Below the pieces are notes generated by a model. The model had not been told where the DNA came from, searched no databases, and was given only the letters and a program-made list of their open reading frames with translations. From TH1177 sp042138015 (lineage in GTDB: Archaea; Thermoproteota; Nitrososphaeria; Nitrososphaerales; Nitrososphaeraceae), in contig JBHIVA010000004.1 of assembly GCA_042138015.1 (NCBI GenBank), positions 10,960 through 74,959 of the forward strand: a stretch of 64,000 bases of DNA. The letters are read 5' to 3'. Shown here in pieces: positions 39,768 through 49,045 of this stretch; the first letter of the stretch is position 1, and each line of letters starts with the position of its first letter. Made by a program: the position numbers and the translations under genes.

Positions 39768-40568
39768 ATGCCAAAAATTTTTGCTGATGTGAGCGAAAAA
39801 GAAATTACTAGATCAATCGCCTCAATGTTTATGGAGACTATGAATGATTATGCAGATTCGGAAGTCATAATTATAGGAGCTGGACCTGCCGGGTTGTCAG
39901 CTGGAAGAGAACTAGGTAAACTTGGAATACGAACGCTAATCATTGAACAGAATAATTACATTGGAGGTGGATATTGGGTGGGTGGATATATGATGAATCC
40001 TGTTACAGTCAGATCTCCTGCAGAAAAAATTTGGGATGAATTGGGAGTGCCTTATAGAACAATCAGGAAAGGACTTTATGCAACGTGGGGACCCCATGCC
40101 TGTTCTAAATTAATTGCATCTGCATGTGATGCAGGAGTTAGGTTTTTACAGTTAACAAAATTCGATGATCTTGTGATTAAAAATAAGAGAGTGGGAGGAG
40201 TAGTAGTTAATTGGATGCCTGTTTCTGCTTTGCCAAGAAATATTACTTGCGTTGATCCCATAGCCTTTGAAAGTAAGGTTGTAATCGATGCTTCGGGTCA
40301 TGATTCTGTTGCTGTTAGAAGATTAATGGAACGGGGTTATGTGAAATGGAGAGGAATGGATCCTATGGCAGTTGATATCAGTGAGGATGCAGTTGTAAAT
40401 TATACCGGAGAAGTTTTTCCTGGATTGGTTGCAACTGGTATGTCTGTAACTGAAACTTTCGGATTGCCTCGAATGGGGCCAACGTTTGGATCCATGCTTC
40501 TTTCAGGTAAAAAAGCAGCAGAAGTTGCAGCAAGCAAATTAAAAGAATTAGTTGAAATACACAATTAG
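39768..40568 (+). CDS. thi4: Thiazole synthase Thi4 (cysteine at the sulfur-donor position)
   Basis: 266 residues. The Rossmann dinucleotide fold is IIIGAGPAGLSAGREL (33-48), then an NAD-binding EQNNYIGGGYWVGGY. The key loop reads ITCVDPIAFESK. Cys161 lies where yeast Thi4 has the sacrificial Cys205 (CMDP) and the methanogen enzyme has His (HVDP). The enzyme makes the thiazole precursor of thiamine from NAD and glycine. With Cys it may donate its own sulfur once. Other marks are VIDASGHDSVAV and GMDPMAVDIS. thiDN is nearby, on the other strand. Confidence 0.95.
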   Translation: MPKIFADVSEKEITRSIASMFMETMNDYADSEVIIIGAGPAGLSAGRELGKLGIRTLIIEQNNYIGGGYWVGGYMMNPVTVRSPAEKIWDELGVPYRTIRKGLYATWGPHACSKLIASACDAGVRFLQLTKFDDLVIKNKRVGGVVVNWMPVSALPRNITCVDPIAFESKVVIDASGHDSVAVRRLMERGYVKWRGMDPMAVDISEDAVVNYTGEVFPGLVATGMSVTETFGLPRMGPTFGSMLLSGKKAAEVAASKLKELVEIHN

Positions 40569-40625
40569 CTTATTGTTTATTATTTCATTTCTCTATTTTT
40601 ATAATTGTCAATATAGACACTTAAA

Positions 40626-41471
40626 ATGTTAACCAATGTTTTTTTATATAATTATTCCAGATGGACAAAAATCGATCTTGATGAAATTATTTACAATTTA
40701 AGAAAAATATTTAGCAATTTATTCCTAACAAAAGTAAAGAAAAATGATACTCGATTTTCGAGATCTAATTTCTCTCAGATAGAAATCGATTTTCAATACT
40801 TTCAAAGCAAATGTGTCATCAAGAATATTAAAGATCAATTAGATATCAATAAGATTTTACCTTTTAGAAAGGGGATAAAGGATGAATTCACTATTAATCC
40901 TAATAACATCAATAAACAATTATATTTTCAGAATAAATTAGCGAAGGAATTTGGCTTCGAAGAAAATATAGTGATGTATGATGGTATTATTTTGCAAAAA
41001 CTTTATCAAGAAATCCTAGGTAAAATCGGTCTCGAATTTAATCTATCAGAATTGTATATAATAATAATTGATGATTTAATTGGTTCATTCGATGAAATTG
41101 ATTGGAAGTATCATGCTAGGTCGATTATTTGTGGAAATCCAACTCTCATTTCTACATCTGGTTTGATTTACGGTCTTGCGAAGCCTAAAGATTATTACCT
41201 TAAGCTAATCTATTATTATCGAGTACCTCAAATATTGAAAACCCTCAAAAAGGAATATAGAGGAAGATGTATCGAAAATAATGATGAAAGAATAAATTCA
41301 ATAGTAGAAGGATTGGCAATCCAATCTATATATTATTTTATAAAAGGAGATTCTTTTTGTGATGATCCTACGTGTAGACTTTTTAACTCTCATTGGCAAG
41401 AAGAAATATTGAGGTTGAACTTCAATAAATTTTTTTGTAAAAAACATCTAGATATTATAAGAAAATTATAA
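40626..41471 (+). CDS. Putative metallopeptidase-like protein (DUF6775-type, tentative)
   Basis: 281 residues from ATG. The C-terminal cysteine-rich end FCDDPTCRLFNSHWQEEI, then FFCKKH, resembles the tail of archaemetzincins (CxxDPxCRLYNAHxQEE). The hydrophobic strand LSELYIIIIDDLIGSFD and the ARSIICGNPTLISTSGLIYGL segment also fit that fold. The HExxH zinc helix of archaemetzincin is not visible, so peptidase activity is doubtful. The DUF6775 name is from memory. It sits between thi4 and the thioredoxin reductase gene. Confidence 0.55.
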   Translation: MLTNVFLYNYSRWTKIDLDEIIYNLRKIFSNLFLTKVKKNDTRFSRSNFSQIEIDFQYFQSKCVIKNIKDQLDINKILPFRKGIKDEFTINPNNINKQLYFQNKLAKEFGFEENIVMYDGIILQKLYQEILGKIGLEFNLSELYIIIIDDLIGSFDEIDWKYHARSIICGNPTLISTSGLIYGLAKPKDYYLKLIYYYRVPQILKTLKKEYRGRCIENNDERINSIVEGLAIQSIYYFIKGDSFCDDPTCRLFNSHWQEEILRLNFNKFFCKKHLDIIRKL

Positions 41472-41589
41472 TAATCTATAACATCGATAGGTCATGTAAT
41501 TATTTAACCACAGTCTACATATTTTAAATTTAATTTTCTTTTATCTACGCTAATAAATTATTAATGAGTATCTTTTTCTACTATTATTA

Positions 41590-42582
41590 ATGCGAAACCG
41601 TAACGATGACACTTCTAAGAATAAGATTCTTAAAAATTCCAATACTTCAGATGTAAATCTGGAACTTTATGATGTTATTATTATAGGTTCTGGTCCTGCT
41701 GGATATACTGCTGGTACTTATACTTCTAGGGCTAAACTTAAAACTTTGATAATTACAGGATCTCTTCCTGGAGGTCAGCTCATGACCACAAGTGAAGTAG
41801 AAAATTACCCTGGTTTTCCAAACGGAATCTTTGGGCCAGAGTTAATGATGAATATGAGACAACAAGCAGAAAGGTTTGGAGCAAATATTGTTGATGATGA
41901 GGTAATAGAAGTTAATTTTGATGTTAAACCATTTATCGTCATGACACATGCTATGAAATATGTTTCTAGATCAATTCTTATTTGTACTGGCGCATCTCCT
42001 AGAAAACTAGGAATAGACGGAGAAGAAAAGTTTGGGGGGAGAGGGGTGTCATATTGTGCAACATGTGACGGTCCCTTTTTCAAGGGAGAAGATATTGTAG
42101 TAGCAGGTGGTGGAGATACTGCATTAGAAGAAGCAACTTTTCTCACGAAATTTGGAAAATCTGTGAAAATAATACATCGAAGGAATGCTCTCCGAGCAAG
42201 CAAAATTCTCCAAGAGAAAGCATTTGAAAATCCTAAGATTAAATTTATTTGGAATTCTGTTATAAGAAAAATTGAGGGAGATAAAAAAATATCAAAAATA
42301 ACCGTTAAAGATTTAGACACATTTAAGGAAACCGAATTAAATATAGGGGGTTTGTTTGTTGCGATAGGCCATGAGCCTAACACTAAAATTTTTGAAGGTC
42401 AGATCGAAATGGATGAGCATGGATATATTATCTTGAAAGAAAACACCAAGACAAGTGTCGATGGTATCTTTGCTGCAGGTGATGTTCATGATTATAGGTA
42501 TAGACAAGCAGTTACCGCTGCCGGTTACGGATGTATGGCAGCTCTAGATGTTGAGAAATGGTTGAGCGATAAATTAACATAA
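41590..42582 (+). CDS. trxB: Thioredoxin reductase
   Basis: 330 residues from ATG, with the low-molecular-weight TrxR layout. FAD-binding IIIGSGPAGYTAGTYT (31-46), the redox pair YCATCDG (C156, C159), NADPH-binding VAGGGDTALEEATFLTKF, and C-terminal GIFAAGDVHDYRYRQAVTAAGYG. It keeps thioredoxin reduced. There is an N-terminal extension of about 25 polar residues. No thioredoxin gene is adjacent. Confidence 0.95.
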   Translation: MRNRNDDTSKNKILKNSNTSDVNLELYDVIIIGSGPAGYTAGTYTSRAKLKTLIITGSLPGGQLMTTSEVENYPGFPNGIFGPELMMNMRQQAERFGANIVDDEVIEVNFDVKPFIVMTHAMKYVSRSILICTGASPRKLGIDGEEKFGGRGVSYCATCDGPFFKGEDIVVAGGGDTALEEATFLTKFGKSVKIIHRRNALRASKILQEKAFENPKIKFIWNSVIRKIEGDKKISKITVKDLDTFKETELNIGGLFVAIGHEPNTKIFEGQIEMDEHGYIILKENTKTSVDGIFAAGDVHDYRYRQAVTAAGYGCMAALDVEKWLSDKLT

Positions 42583-42625
42583 TTCTTAATTTTTATTGTC
42601 TTTATCGGTCCCTACTAAAATGTTA

Positions 42626-43624
42626 TTAATACCAAACTTTTGAGTGATGCTTAGCCTTCTCGAAATTTTTGTCATATTGTTCTTCAGAAAATACGTTTTG
42701 TTGTAAATATAAACTTTTGAACTTTCTTCCATCATCAGCAAAAATTCCAACTATTACCCCTTTCTCAGTCTTATTTCTTTGTTTTATCATTGCAGCCATA
42801 ACAGAACCAGATGATGGGCCAACGAGAATATTTTCATTCTTGGAAAGCTCCTTTACCATATTGAATGATTCTTTGTTAGTTGCAGTAAACCATTCATCTA
42901 TAACTTCTTGTCTTCTTTTAAAAAGGTCAGGCATAGAAGATTCTTCAAAATTTCTTAATCCCTGCAGTAGATGATTTTTTTGTGCTTCGACAGCAATAAC
43001 TTTAACAAGAGGATTTTTTTCTTTTAAAAATACTCCAGTTCCAGTAATTGTGCCTCCAGTACCACATCCAGTCAGGAAATGTGTTATTGATCCATTTGTC
43101 TGTTTCCAAATTTCAGGTCCAGTACTTTCGTAATGTGCTAAGAAGTTGGCATCATTATCATATTGATTGGGCATATAGTAAATATCAGGTCTAGGAGTTG
43201 AAATGGCTTTTGCCAATGCAATACTCTGATCAGTTCCTGCACCAACTCTTGGACAGAGGTCATCAGAAGTTTCATGTATTGTTGCACCAAGTTTTTTCAA
43301 AATTTTTTTTGTTTCTTCGCTAACTTTGTCCGGTATAACTATCTCAACCTTATATCCCAACGATGAAGAAATTCCAGTTAAAGCAATTCCAGTATTTCCA
43401 GAGGTAGGTTCTATTATTATACTTCTATTTTTATGAATCAACCCTCTTTTTTCTGCATCTTTTATCATCCAATATGCTGCTCTATCTTTAACTGAACCAA
43501 ATGGATTATGCCATTCAAGTTTTGCGAAAAGTTTTACATTCTTTGAGGAAAAAGTAGATAACTCTATTAAAGGGGTATTACCAATCTTCTGATGTATTTC
43601 TGTCTTTAACGAAAATCCACTCAT
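42626..43624 (-). CDS. PLP-dependent cysteine synthase family protein
   Basis: 332 residues from ATG. The PLP lysine lies in PFGSVKDRAAYW (K46). EPTSGNTGIAL, FLTGCGTGGTITGTGVFL and GPSSGSVMAAM are the phosphate- and PLP-binding loops. The family makes cysteine from O-acetylserine or O-phosphoserine and sulfide or a protein-bound thiocarboxylate, or acts as a cystathionine beta-synthase. A TusA-like carrier 5 nt upstream on the same strand suggests a protein-bound sulfur donor; that is inference. An additional C-terminal segment follows the PLP loops. Confidence 0.9.
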   Translation of the reverse strand: MSGFSLKTEIHQKIGNTPLIELSTFSSKNVKLFAKLEWHNPFGSVKDRAAYWMIKDAEKRGLIHKNRSIIIEPTSGNTGIALTGISSSLGYKVEIVIPDKVSEETKKILKKLGATIHETSDDLCPRVGAGTDQSIALAKAISTPRPDIYYMPNQYDNDANFLAHYESTGPEIWKQTNGSITHFLTGCGTGGTITGTGVFLKEKNPLVKVIAVEAQKNHLLQGLRNFEESSMPDLFKRRQEVIDEWFTATNKESFNMVKELSKNENILVGPSSGSVMAAMIKQRNKTEKGVIVGIFADDGRKFKSLYLQQNVFSEEQYDKNFEKAKHHSKVWY

Positions 43625-43629
43625 TTTTA

Positions 43630-43872
43630 TTACTTAGCCTTTTTGATTATAAATATTAGATTCTGTTCTTTCTTGTCTATAGTAAGTAATTCATGACCAT
43701 TCCTGTTTACCCATCTAGATATATCTTCTTCCGATTGCGGATCATCAGCAACAACTTTTAATTTATCTCCTCTAGCCATTTTTTCCATCTCTATTTTTGT
43801 TCTAAATACCGGTTCAGGACAATAGAGACCTCTAACATCAATAACTTTTTTAAATTCATTATCATTATCCAT
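43630..43872 (-). CDS. tusA: TusA/SirA-like sulfur carrier protein
   Basis: 80 residues from ATG. DVRGLYCPEPVFRTKIEME carries the CPEP-type motif with reactive Cys18, followed by KVVADDPQSEEDISRWVNRNGHE, all typical of TusA-family persulfide carriers. It starts 5 nt from the cysteine-synthase gene, so the two likely share a transcript and function in sulfur transfer. Confidence 0.92.
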   Translation of the reverse strand: MDNDNEFKKVIDVRGLYCPEPVFRTKIEMEKMARGDKLKVVADDPQSEEDISRWVNRNGHELLTIDKKEQNLIFIIKKAK

Positions 43873-44048
43873 ATAAGTAATATTTGTAATTTAGAGGAAT
43901 TTAAACTTAATATAATGCATATAATATGAGATTAAAAATATATTTCTCTTTGCAAGCTCTGGAATAACGTTAAAAATGGTTTAGATTCATAGCAACTAAC
44001 GTTTCAAATAAATCATTACGTTAGGTTGTTTCGGAATGATGTTGATTA

Positions 44049-44816
44049 TCATCTAAATACATCAAGCTTTTCATTTCTATTCAACTCTTTACTGGTCGAT
44101 CTATTTGTTAGAGAAAAATTTAACCCTCTGACAATAGCAAAAGGAATATAATCTGATTTTCCCATGACTAATTCTGAGGCTCCAGCTAGTTCATCAGCTA
44201 TGGCAATTTCGGTAACCAGAAGTATTTTTCTGTACATATCTCTTTTACCTATATAACTTTTAATTGGCTTGATCCCAGAGATACCAATTGCCACATTCGT
44301 TTGTCCATTCCTAAATGGTCTGCCAAATGTATCTGATATGATTACTGCTATTTTCTTCCCAGTTTTTTTCTTAATTTCAGTTCGAATTTTATGAGCAGAT
44401 TTATCTGGATTCTCTGGAAGTAATAAAACCGTCTCACTGTCATCACTTACATTGCTCCTGTCTATTCCCGCGTTAGCGCATATATATCCTTGATTCGTTT
44501 CTACTATAATTGTTCTATTAAAAATTTTTACAACTTGTCTTGATTCCTTCAAAATAATCTCTACTAATCGGGGATCTTTATTAACCAGCTTACTAATTTT
44601 TAATGCATTTTTCGAAGGTCTAACATCTCGTAAATTAACAAATCTACCCTCTTTTTTAGATATTATTTTTTGTGCAACCACTAAAATATCTTTATCTAGT
44701 AATTGTAAGGAGTTAATTTTTTTTATGGATCTTACTAGTAAATCTACAATATCTTCGTCGATTTTTATTTCAGTTGAAACAGGAATAGGAATAATCTCTA
44801 ACTTGTTAATCGGCAA
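44049..44816 (-). CDS. cofE: Coenzyme F420-0:L-glutamate ligase
   Basis: 255 residues from TTG. Recognisable CofE blocks are IIPIPVSTEIKIDEDIVDLL, VVAQKIISKKEGRFVNL, CANAGIDRSNVSD, ISDTFGRPFRNGQTNVAIG and AIADELAGASELVMGKSD. It adds glutamates to F420-0 with GTP. The presence shows F420 synthesis in the host. Its start overlaps the HAD gene by 19 nt, so translation is probably coupled. Confidence 0.94.
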   Translation of the reverse strand: MPINKLEIIPIPVSTEIKIDEDIVDLLVRSIKKINSLQLLDKDILVVAQKIISKKEGRFVNLRDVRPSKNALKISKLVNKDPRLVEIILKESRQVVKIFNRTIIVETNQGYICANAGIDRSNVSDDSETVLLLPENPDKSAHKIRTEIKKKTGKKIAVIISDTFGRPFRNGQTNVAIGISGIKPIKSYIGKRDMYRKILLVTEIAIADELAGASELVMGKSDYIPFAIVRGLNFSLTNRSTSKELNRNEKLDVFR

Positions 44817-45481
44817 TCTCTTAGATATTTTTCTTTCGTATGTAAAATAGATTTTCCGAACCGTTTTTCCAACAGATGTCTTAATAACAACAAATTTCTT
44901 ATTTCTATAACCTCATCAGCCATTTTCTTCACTATATCAACTGGACAAAACCCAACGGTATAAGAAGCTAGATCAAATAATTTTAAATCATTAGCCCCAT
45001 CTACAACTACCACAATTTCCTCTTTTTTAATATTCCATTTTTCTAGAAGTGGTTTTACATGTAAAGACTTGTCTGAGGTTACCTTAAGATCTATATCATA
45101 TAACAATCCATTTTTGAAGATGAGTTCATTAGAAAAAATCAAGTCTAAACCCAACTCCTTTTTTAATCTGTCCGTTATAATTGTAAAACCTCCAGAAACA
45201 GCTATCATTTTCCAACCTGCATTTTTTAAAGATATACAAAGATCCTTTGCACCAGGCATAATTTCCAAGTTTTCGCCAATTTTCTTTGCGTCTTCATATT
45301 TAATTCCCCGTAACGCATGTACCCTCTTAATAAGACCATCTTCCCATTTTATATCACCTCGTATTCCCTGTTTAGTAATATCCCAAATTTCCTTTTCCTT
45401 TTGTGGTCCGAATACTTGAGCCAGAACTGGAAGGTATTCTGCATTCAGCAAAACGCCTTCCACATCAAATATTATTAGCAT
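44798..45481 (-). CDS. HAD-family phosphatase (SerB-like) with DxE catalytic motif
   Basis: 227 residues from ATG. Motif I is IIFDVEGVL: nucleophile D6, but Glu at +2 (E8) where HAD phosphatases usually have Asp. Motif II is MIAVSGGFT, the phosphate Lys lies in TSDKSLHVKP, and motif III is VVVVDGANDLKLF. The pattern is that of phosphoserine phosphatase-like HADs. A phosphoserine role would fit the cysteine-synthase gene nearby, but a role related to F420 is also possible because the gene overlaps cofE. Confidence 0.82.
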   Translation of the reverse strand: MLIIFDVEGVLLNAEYLPVLAQVFGPQKEKEIWDITKQGIRGDIKWEDGLIKRVHALRGIKYEDAKKIGENLEIMPGAKDLCISLKNAGWKMIAVSGGFTIITDRLKKELGLDLIFSNELIFKNGLLYDIDLKVTSDKSLHVKPLLEKWNIKKEEIVVVVDGANDLKLFDLASYTVGFCPVDIVKKMADEVIEIRNLLLLRHLLEKRFGKSILHTKEKYLRDCRLTS

Positions 45482-45665
45482 TGGTATTTGTCTTAGCGAC
45501 TATTTCAACCGTATATTAAGTTTGTCTGGAATTTCAATCTTCTAACATAAATCTCATGAATAAAATTCTATTTATTCCAATGTTATAACATATGCAGATC
45601 TTTTCTGGGAATTCTAGACAAGAGTATAATTATCCGTTCATAATATTAAATGACGATATCAAAAC

Positions 45666-46877
45666 ATGAATTATGAGCTGATTTTTCCAATGTATTTTTT
45701 GATATCAATAAATGTAGGAGTACTCATTGCTTGGTTTTATTTGTTGATTTCTACAACGAATTCATTAATAAATTCACCAAAGTTAATCAATTTCGATAAT
45801 CGTAAAAATACGTATCTAGGATATCCCAAAGTTAGTATAATATTACCTGCAAGAAATGAGGCCGATTACATCAAAAAATGTATCGATAGTCTCTTAAAGC
45901 AAACATATTCTAATTATGAAATTATTTTAGTTAATGATTCATCATCTGATAATACATTAGCAATAATGAAAGAGTATGAGAAACAAAATTCTAATATCAT
46001 GACATTGGATATTAAGACAAGACCTAAAGGTTGGATTGGGAAAAATTGGGCATGTTATCAAGGCTATCTAAAATCTTCAGGCGATCTCTTGCTTTTTACA
46101 GATGCTGATTCTTTTCATTCTGAAACTACTTTAGAAATGGCTGTTTCATGTATAATTGCCAATAAATTACAGGCATTAACATTACTTCCGAAATTATTAA
46201 GTAATGATATATTTACCAATTTAACTTTGCCCATTTTTATTACTTTCTTACATACAAGATATTCTCCATTGAAAGTTAATAATCCTAAGTCAAAATTAGG
46301 ATATTTTTTTGGAAGTTATTTTATTATAACAAAAGAGACATACGAAGCAATAGGATCTCATGAATCTGTAAAAAATGAAATAATTGAAGATGGGGCACTT
46401 GGTAAAAAAGTAAAAGAAGGTGATTACAAAATGAGAATGATTAGAGCTGAAAAATATGTTACCGCACATTGGGCAAGAAATAGTAAAGAATTATTAGACG
46501 CTATTGATAGACTAGTTGTAGCCTTCTATAAAGGGAATAAGACGAAGACATTAATGTTGACTATTGGATTATTTTTTTTAATATTGTCTCCATTTATTTT
46601 TCTCACTTTTATTTTTAGTTTCTTTATTTCTTTTGATACATCATACATTATTCTCAGTCATATTTGTTTTTTTATAATTATTCTAATAATTCTGACTAGC
46701 ATAATACATTATAAGAATACTTTAAGTATTAATTGGGTATATTCTCTCGGGACACCAATAGGGGGTTTTATTATTGTTCTGGGATTCGTTAAAGGTATAA
46801 TTAAGTCGTTTATTAACGGGACAGTAAATTGGAAAGATAGGAGATATATAATTTCATCAAACCAAGAACCTCTTTAA
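45666..46877 (+). CDS. Membrane glycosyltransferase family 2
   Basis: 403 residues. An N-terminal TM helix (about 8-28) precedes the GT-A domain (SIILPARNEADYIKKCIDSL, ILVNDSSSDNTLAIM, LLLFTDADSFHS as the DxD). The product end has AHWARNSKELLDAIDR, three C-terminal TM segments (about 300-385) and the NGTVNWKDRRY tail. This layout is shared by glycosyltransferases acting on lipid or carotenoid-type acceptors at the membrane. ATG start. Confidence 0.9.
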   Translation: MNYELIFPMYFLISINVGVLIAWFYLLISTTNSLINSPKLINFDNRKNTYLGYPKVSIILPARNEADYIKKCIDSLLKQTYSNYEIILVNDSSSDNTLAIMKEYEKQNSNIMTLDIKTRPKGWIGKNWACYQGYLKSSGDLLLFTDADSFHSETTLEMAVSCIIANKLQALTLLPKLLSNDIFTNLTLPIFITFLHTRYSPLKVNNPKSKLGYFFGSYFIITKETYEAIGSHESVKNEIIEDGALGKKVKEGDYKMRMIRAEKYVTAHWARNSKELLDAIDRLVVAFYKGNKTKTLMLTIGLFFLILSPFIFLTFIFSFFISFDTSYIILSHICFFIIILIILTSIIHYKNTLSINWVYSLGTPIGGFIIVLGFVKGIIKSFINGTVNWKDRRYIISSNQEPL

Positions 46878-46884
46878 TATATGG

Positions 46885-47541
46885 CTATAAGTTATGATAC
46901 ATATAATTAAAATTCTCTTTTTTTCTTGATACATATTTATTAATTATGAAATTTTCTCCACTTTTTTTAGCATATATAAATCTCCAATACTTATCTTTAT
47001 CATTCAATATTCCAATCCTTTTCGTCGAAAGTACAACATCTGACATCAATGAATCTTCTATAAATATAGAACTGTTACTATTTGTAATATCCATTCCATT
47101 ATCCTTTATATCTATATAAAATGCTTGTGTCAATTTTCCCGGACCTGAAGTCAAATTTAATCTATTCTTATTACCTCTATTTTTTATCATTTGTCTTATT
47201 CCAGTTAAAGGTTCTATAGCTCTTATCAAAACAGCGCCAGCACATTTCGTATCTATGTGTGCGGTTACATTAAAACAATAATGATTCCCATACGTGAAAT
47301 AAACATAGGAAAAACCTCCCCTTCCAAACATGAACTTATTTCGACCAGTTATCCCATTGTATGCATGACTGGCTTTATCATCTTCATATCCATAGGCCTC
47401 GGTTTCGACTATAATACCCGTCAATTTTATTATCTTGCAATCAATTCTAATTATTCTGACAAGTCTTTTCCCAATCATTTCTCTGGCGACTAAAACCGTT
47501 TCCCTCTCATAAAATTCTCTATTAAGAAGATTAATCTTCAA
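46885..47541 (-). CDS. 3-methyladenine DNA glycosylase (AAG/MPG family)
   Basis: 218 residues from TTG. LLNREFYERETVLVAREMIGKRLVR, VETEAYGYEDDKASHAYNG (the catalytic Glu and Tyr region), TGRNKFMFGRGGFSYVYFTYGNHYC and LTSGPGKLTQAF are the AAG signature. It removes alkylated purines from DNA. It converges with the glycosyltransferase gene, 7 nt apart. Confidence 0.94.
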   Translation of the reverse strand: MKINLLNREFYERETVLVAREMIGKRLVRIIRIDCKIIKLTGIIVETEAYGYEDDKASHAYNGITGRNKFMFGRGGFSYVYFTYGNHYCFNVTAHIDTKCAGAVLIRAIEPLTGIRQMIKNRGNKNRLNLTSGPGKLTQAFYIDIKDNGMDITNSNSSIFIEDSLMSDVVLSTKRIGILNDKDKYWRFIYAKKSGENFIINKYVSRKKENFNYMYHNL

Positions 47542-47639
47542 ATGATACCATTTTCAACATCAGTTCAAAATATTAAAAGATATCAATTGGTCAATAGAAT
47601 CTGATTGATTTAAATATGATTTAGATCAAACAATGTTAT

Positions 47640-48866
47640 TTGCAAACGAATACTGGAATCAAGACTGAATTAAAATTACCTTTAATACTTATTCATACTC
47701 CTTTTGGATTACGATTTTTTGACAGAATAGCGAAAACGAAGATTGGGAAATATTATGCTAATTTTAATACGTATCTTATGCCTCTTATTACTGCTTTAGC
47801 GATATTCTTAATATTTACCTCTATATTTGTCCTTTTTTCAAACGATTCTGCAAGGGCTGGCGCTAGAGATCTTGGACCGCAAAGCAACATCTTGATTCCA
47901 GGATTAAATCCAATTCTACCATGGCAATATGCATTGGTGGCCCTAATAATTACAATAGTAGTACATGAAGCAGGACATGGAATAGTTGCACGGGTTTACA
48001 ATACAAAGGTAGAATCTACAGGTCTAGTATTATTTCTAGGAATACCAATAGGTGCTTTCGTTAATATTCAACAAGATGAACTCAATAAAACCACATTTAG
48101 ACAAAAGAGTGCAATTCTTACAGCAGGACCCTTAAACAATATGATTTTAGCAGGAATTTCTTTAGGGTTATTATTTTTGGTGGTCTCTACACTTTCACCT
48201 ATTCCTAATTCCCAACCTGCAGATATAGGCTTAAAAATCCTCGGAGTTAACGAAAACTCCTTAGCAGAATCAATAGGATTAGAAAAAGATTCTATAATAA
48301 GATCTATCAATGGTGAACCAATGAATGATGTATCGAAGTTTCGTCAAGTTCTTCAAGATAACCTGGGATCTTCTATAGAAATCAAATGGACTTCTAATGA
48401 TGATCAAGAAAAGAGCAGTTTGTTAAGACTTCCTAGTGTTTCCCCTAAAGACAATGTTGTGATGGGAGTTTCTCTGACAAATTTGAATCCTGACCCAGAA
48501 CTGTTACTAAAAGTCTACAAGAAAGCATTTACTGCCTCACCTTTAGCTATACTAATGCCTCCAACACTTCAACAAGGTCTGGTTCCTTTTTCAGATCTCA
48601 TGGCACCTTATTACACTTCTAGTATTTTTGGAAGCAGTTATCCTATTATTGCCAATTTATTGTTCTGGAATTGGTTTATTAATTTTAACGTTGGAATCTT
48701 TAATGCTTTACCTATTGCGATGTTAGATGGAGGACAATGGTATGGTACTCTTCTCGGCAAAAAAATAAAAACAAAGAATTCTAGAATTTCTCCTTCTACA
48801 ATTTTAACGATTGTCATGATAGCCATCGTCGTAACTGTATTTATACTTCCTTGGATACCATGGTAG
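47640..48866 (+). CDS. Site-2 protease-like membrane zinc metalloprotease (M50) with PDZ domain
   Basis: 408 residues from TTG. TM helices at about 47-67 and 98-125. The zinc motif is VVHEAGHGIVARV (H109, E110, H113). A PDZ domain runs from about 195-285 (GVNENSLAESIGLEKDSIIRSI). The third ligand segment near the C-terminus is NALPIAMLDGGQW, followed by a final TM. S2P enzymes cut anchored proteins within the membrane. The target is unknown. Confidence 0.92.
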   Translation: MQTNTGIKTELKLPLILIHTPFGLRFFDRIAKTKIGKYYANFNTYLMPLITALAIFLIFTSIFVLFSNDSARAGARDLGPQSNILIPGLNPILPWQYALVALIITIVVHEAGHGIVARVYNTKVESTGLVLFLGIPIGAFVNIQQDELNKTTFRQKSAILTAGPLNNMILAGISLGLLFLVVSTLSPIPNSQPADIGLKILGVNENSLAESIGLEKDSIIRSINGEPMNDVSKFRQVLQDNLGSSIEIKWTSNDDQEKSSLLRLPSVSPKDNVVMGVSLTNLNPDPELLLKVYKKAFTASPLAILMPPTLQQGLVPFSDLMAPYYTSSIFGSSYPIIANLLFWNWFINFNVGIFNALPIAMLDGGQWYGTLLGKKIKTKNSRISPSTILTIVMIAIVVTVFILPWIPW

Positions 48867-49045
48867 GATAATTATCAAAACGAAATAATCAACATGTAGC
48901 ATTTTTTAATTTCTTTAAATATCTAAAACTATATTAAAGGTGCTGATAAATTATATGTATTATAACAATTGATATCCGTTACATTTTTTTATATTCTAAC
49001 TAAAATGGATATATAATTGAATTATAAAGAAATGGACGATATGAT

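Noticed and set aside
42669..42974. ORF antisense to the cysteine-synthase gene
   Set aside because: The minus-strand frame has PLP-enzyme motifs throughout, so this is a shadow.
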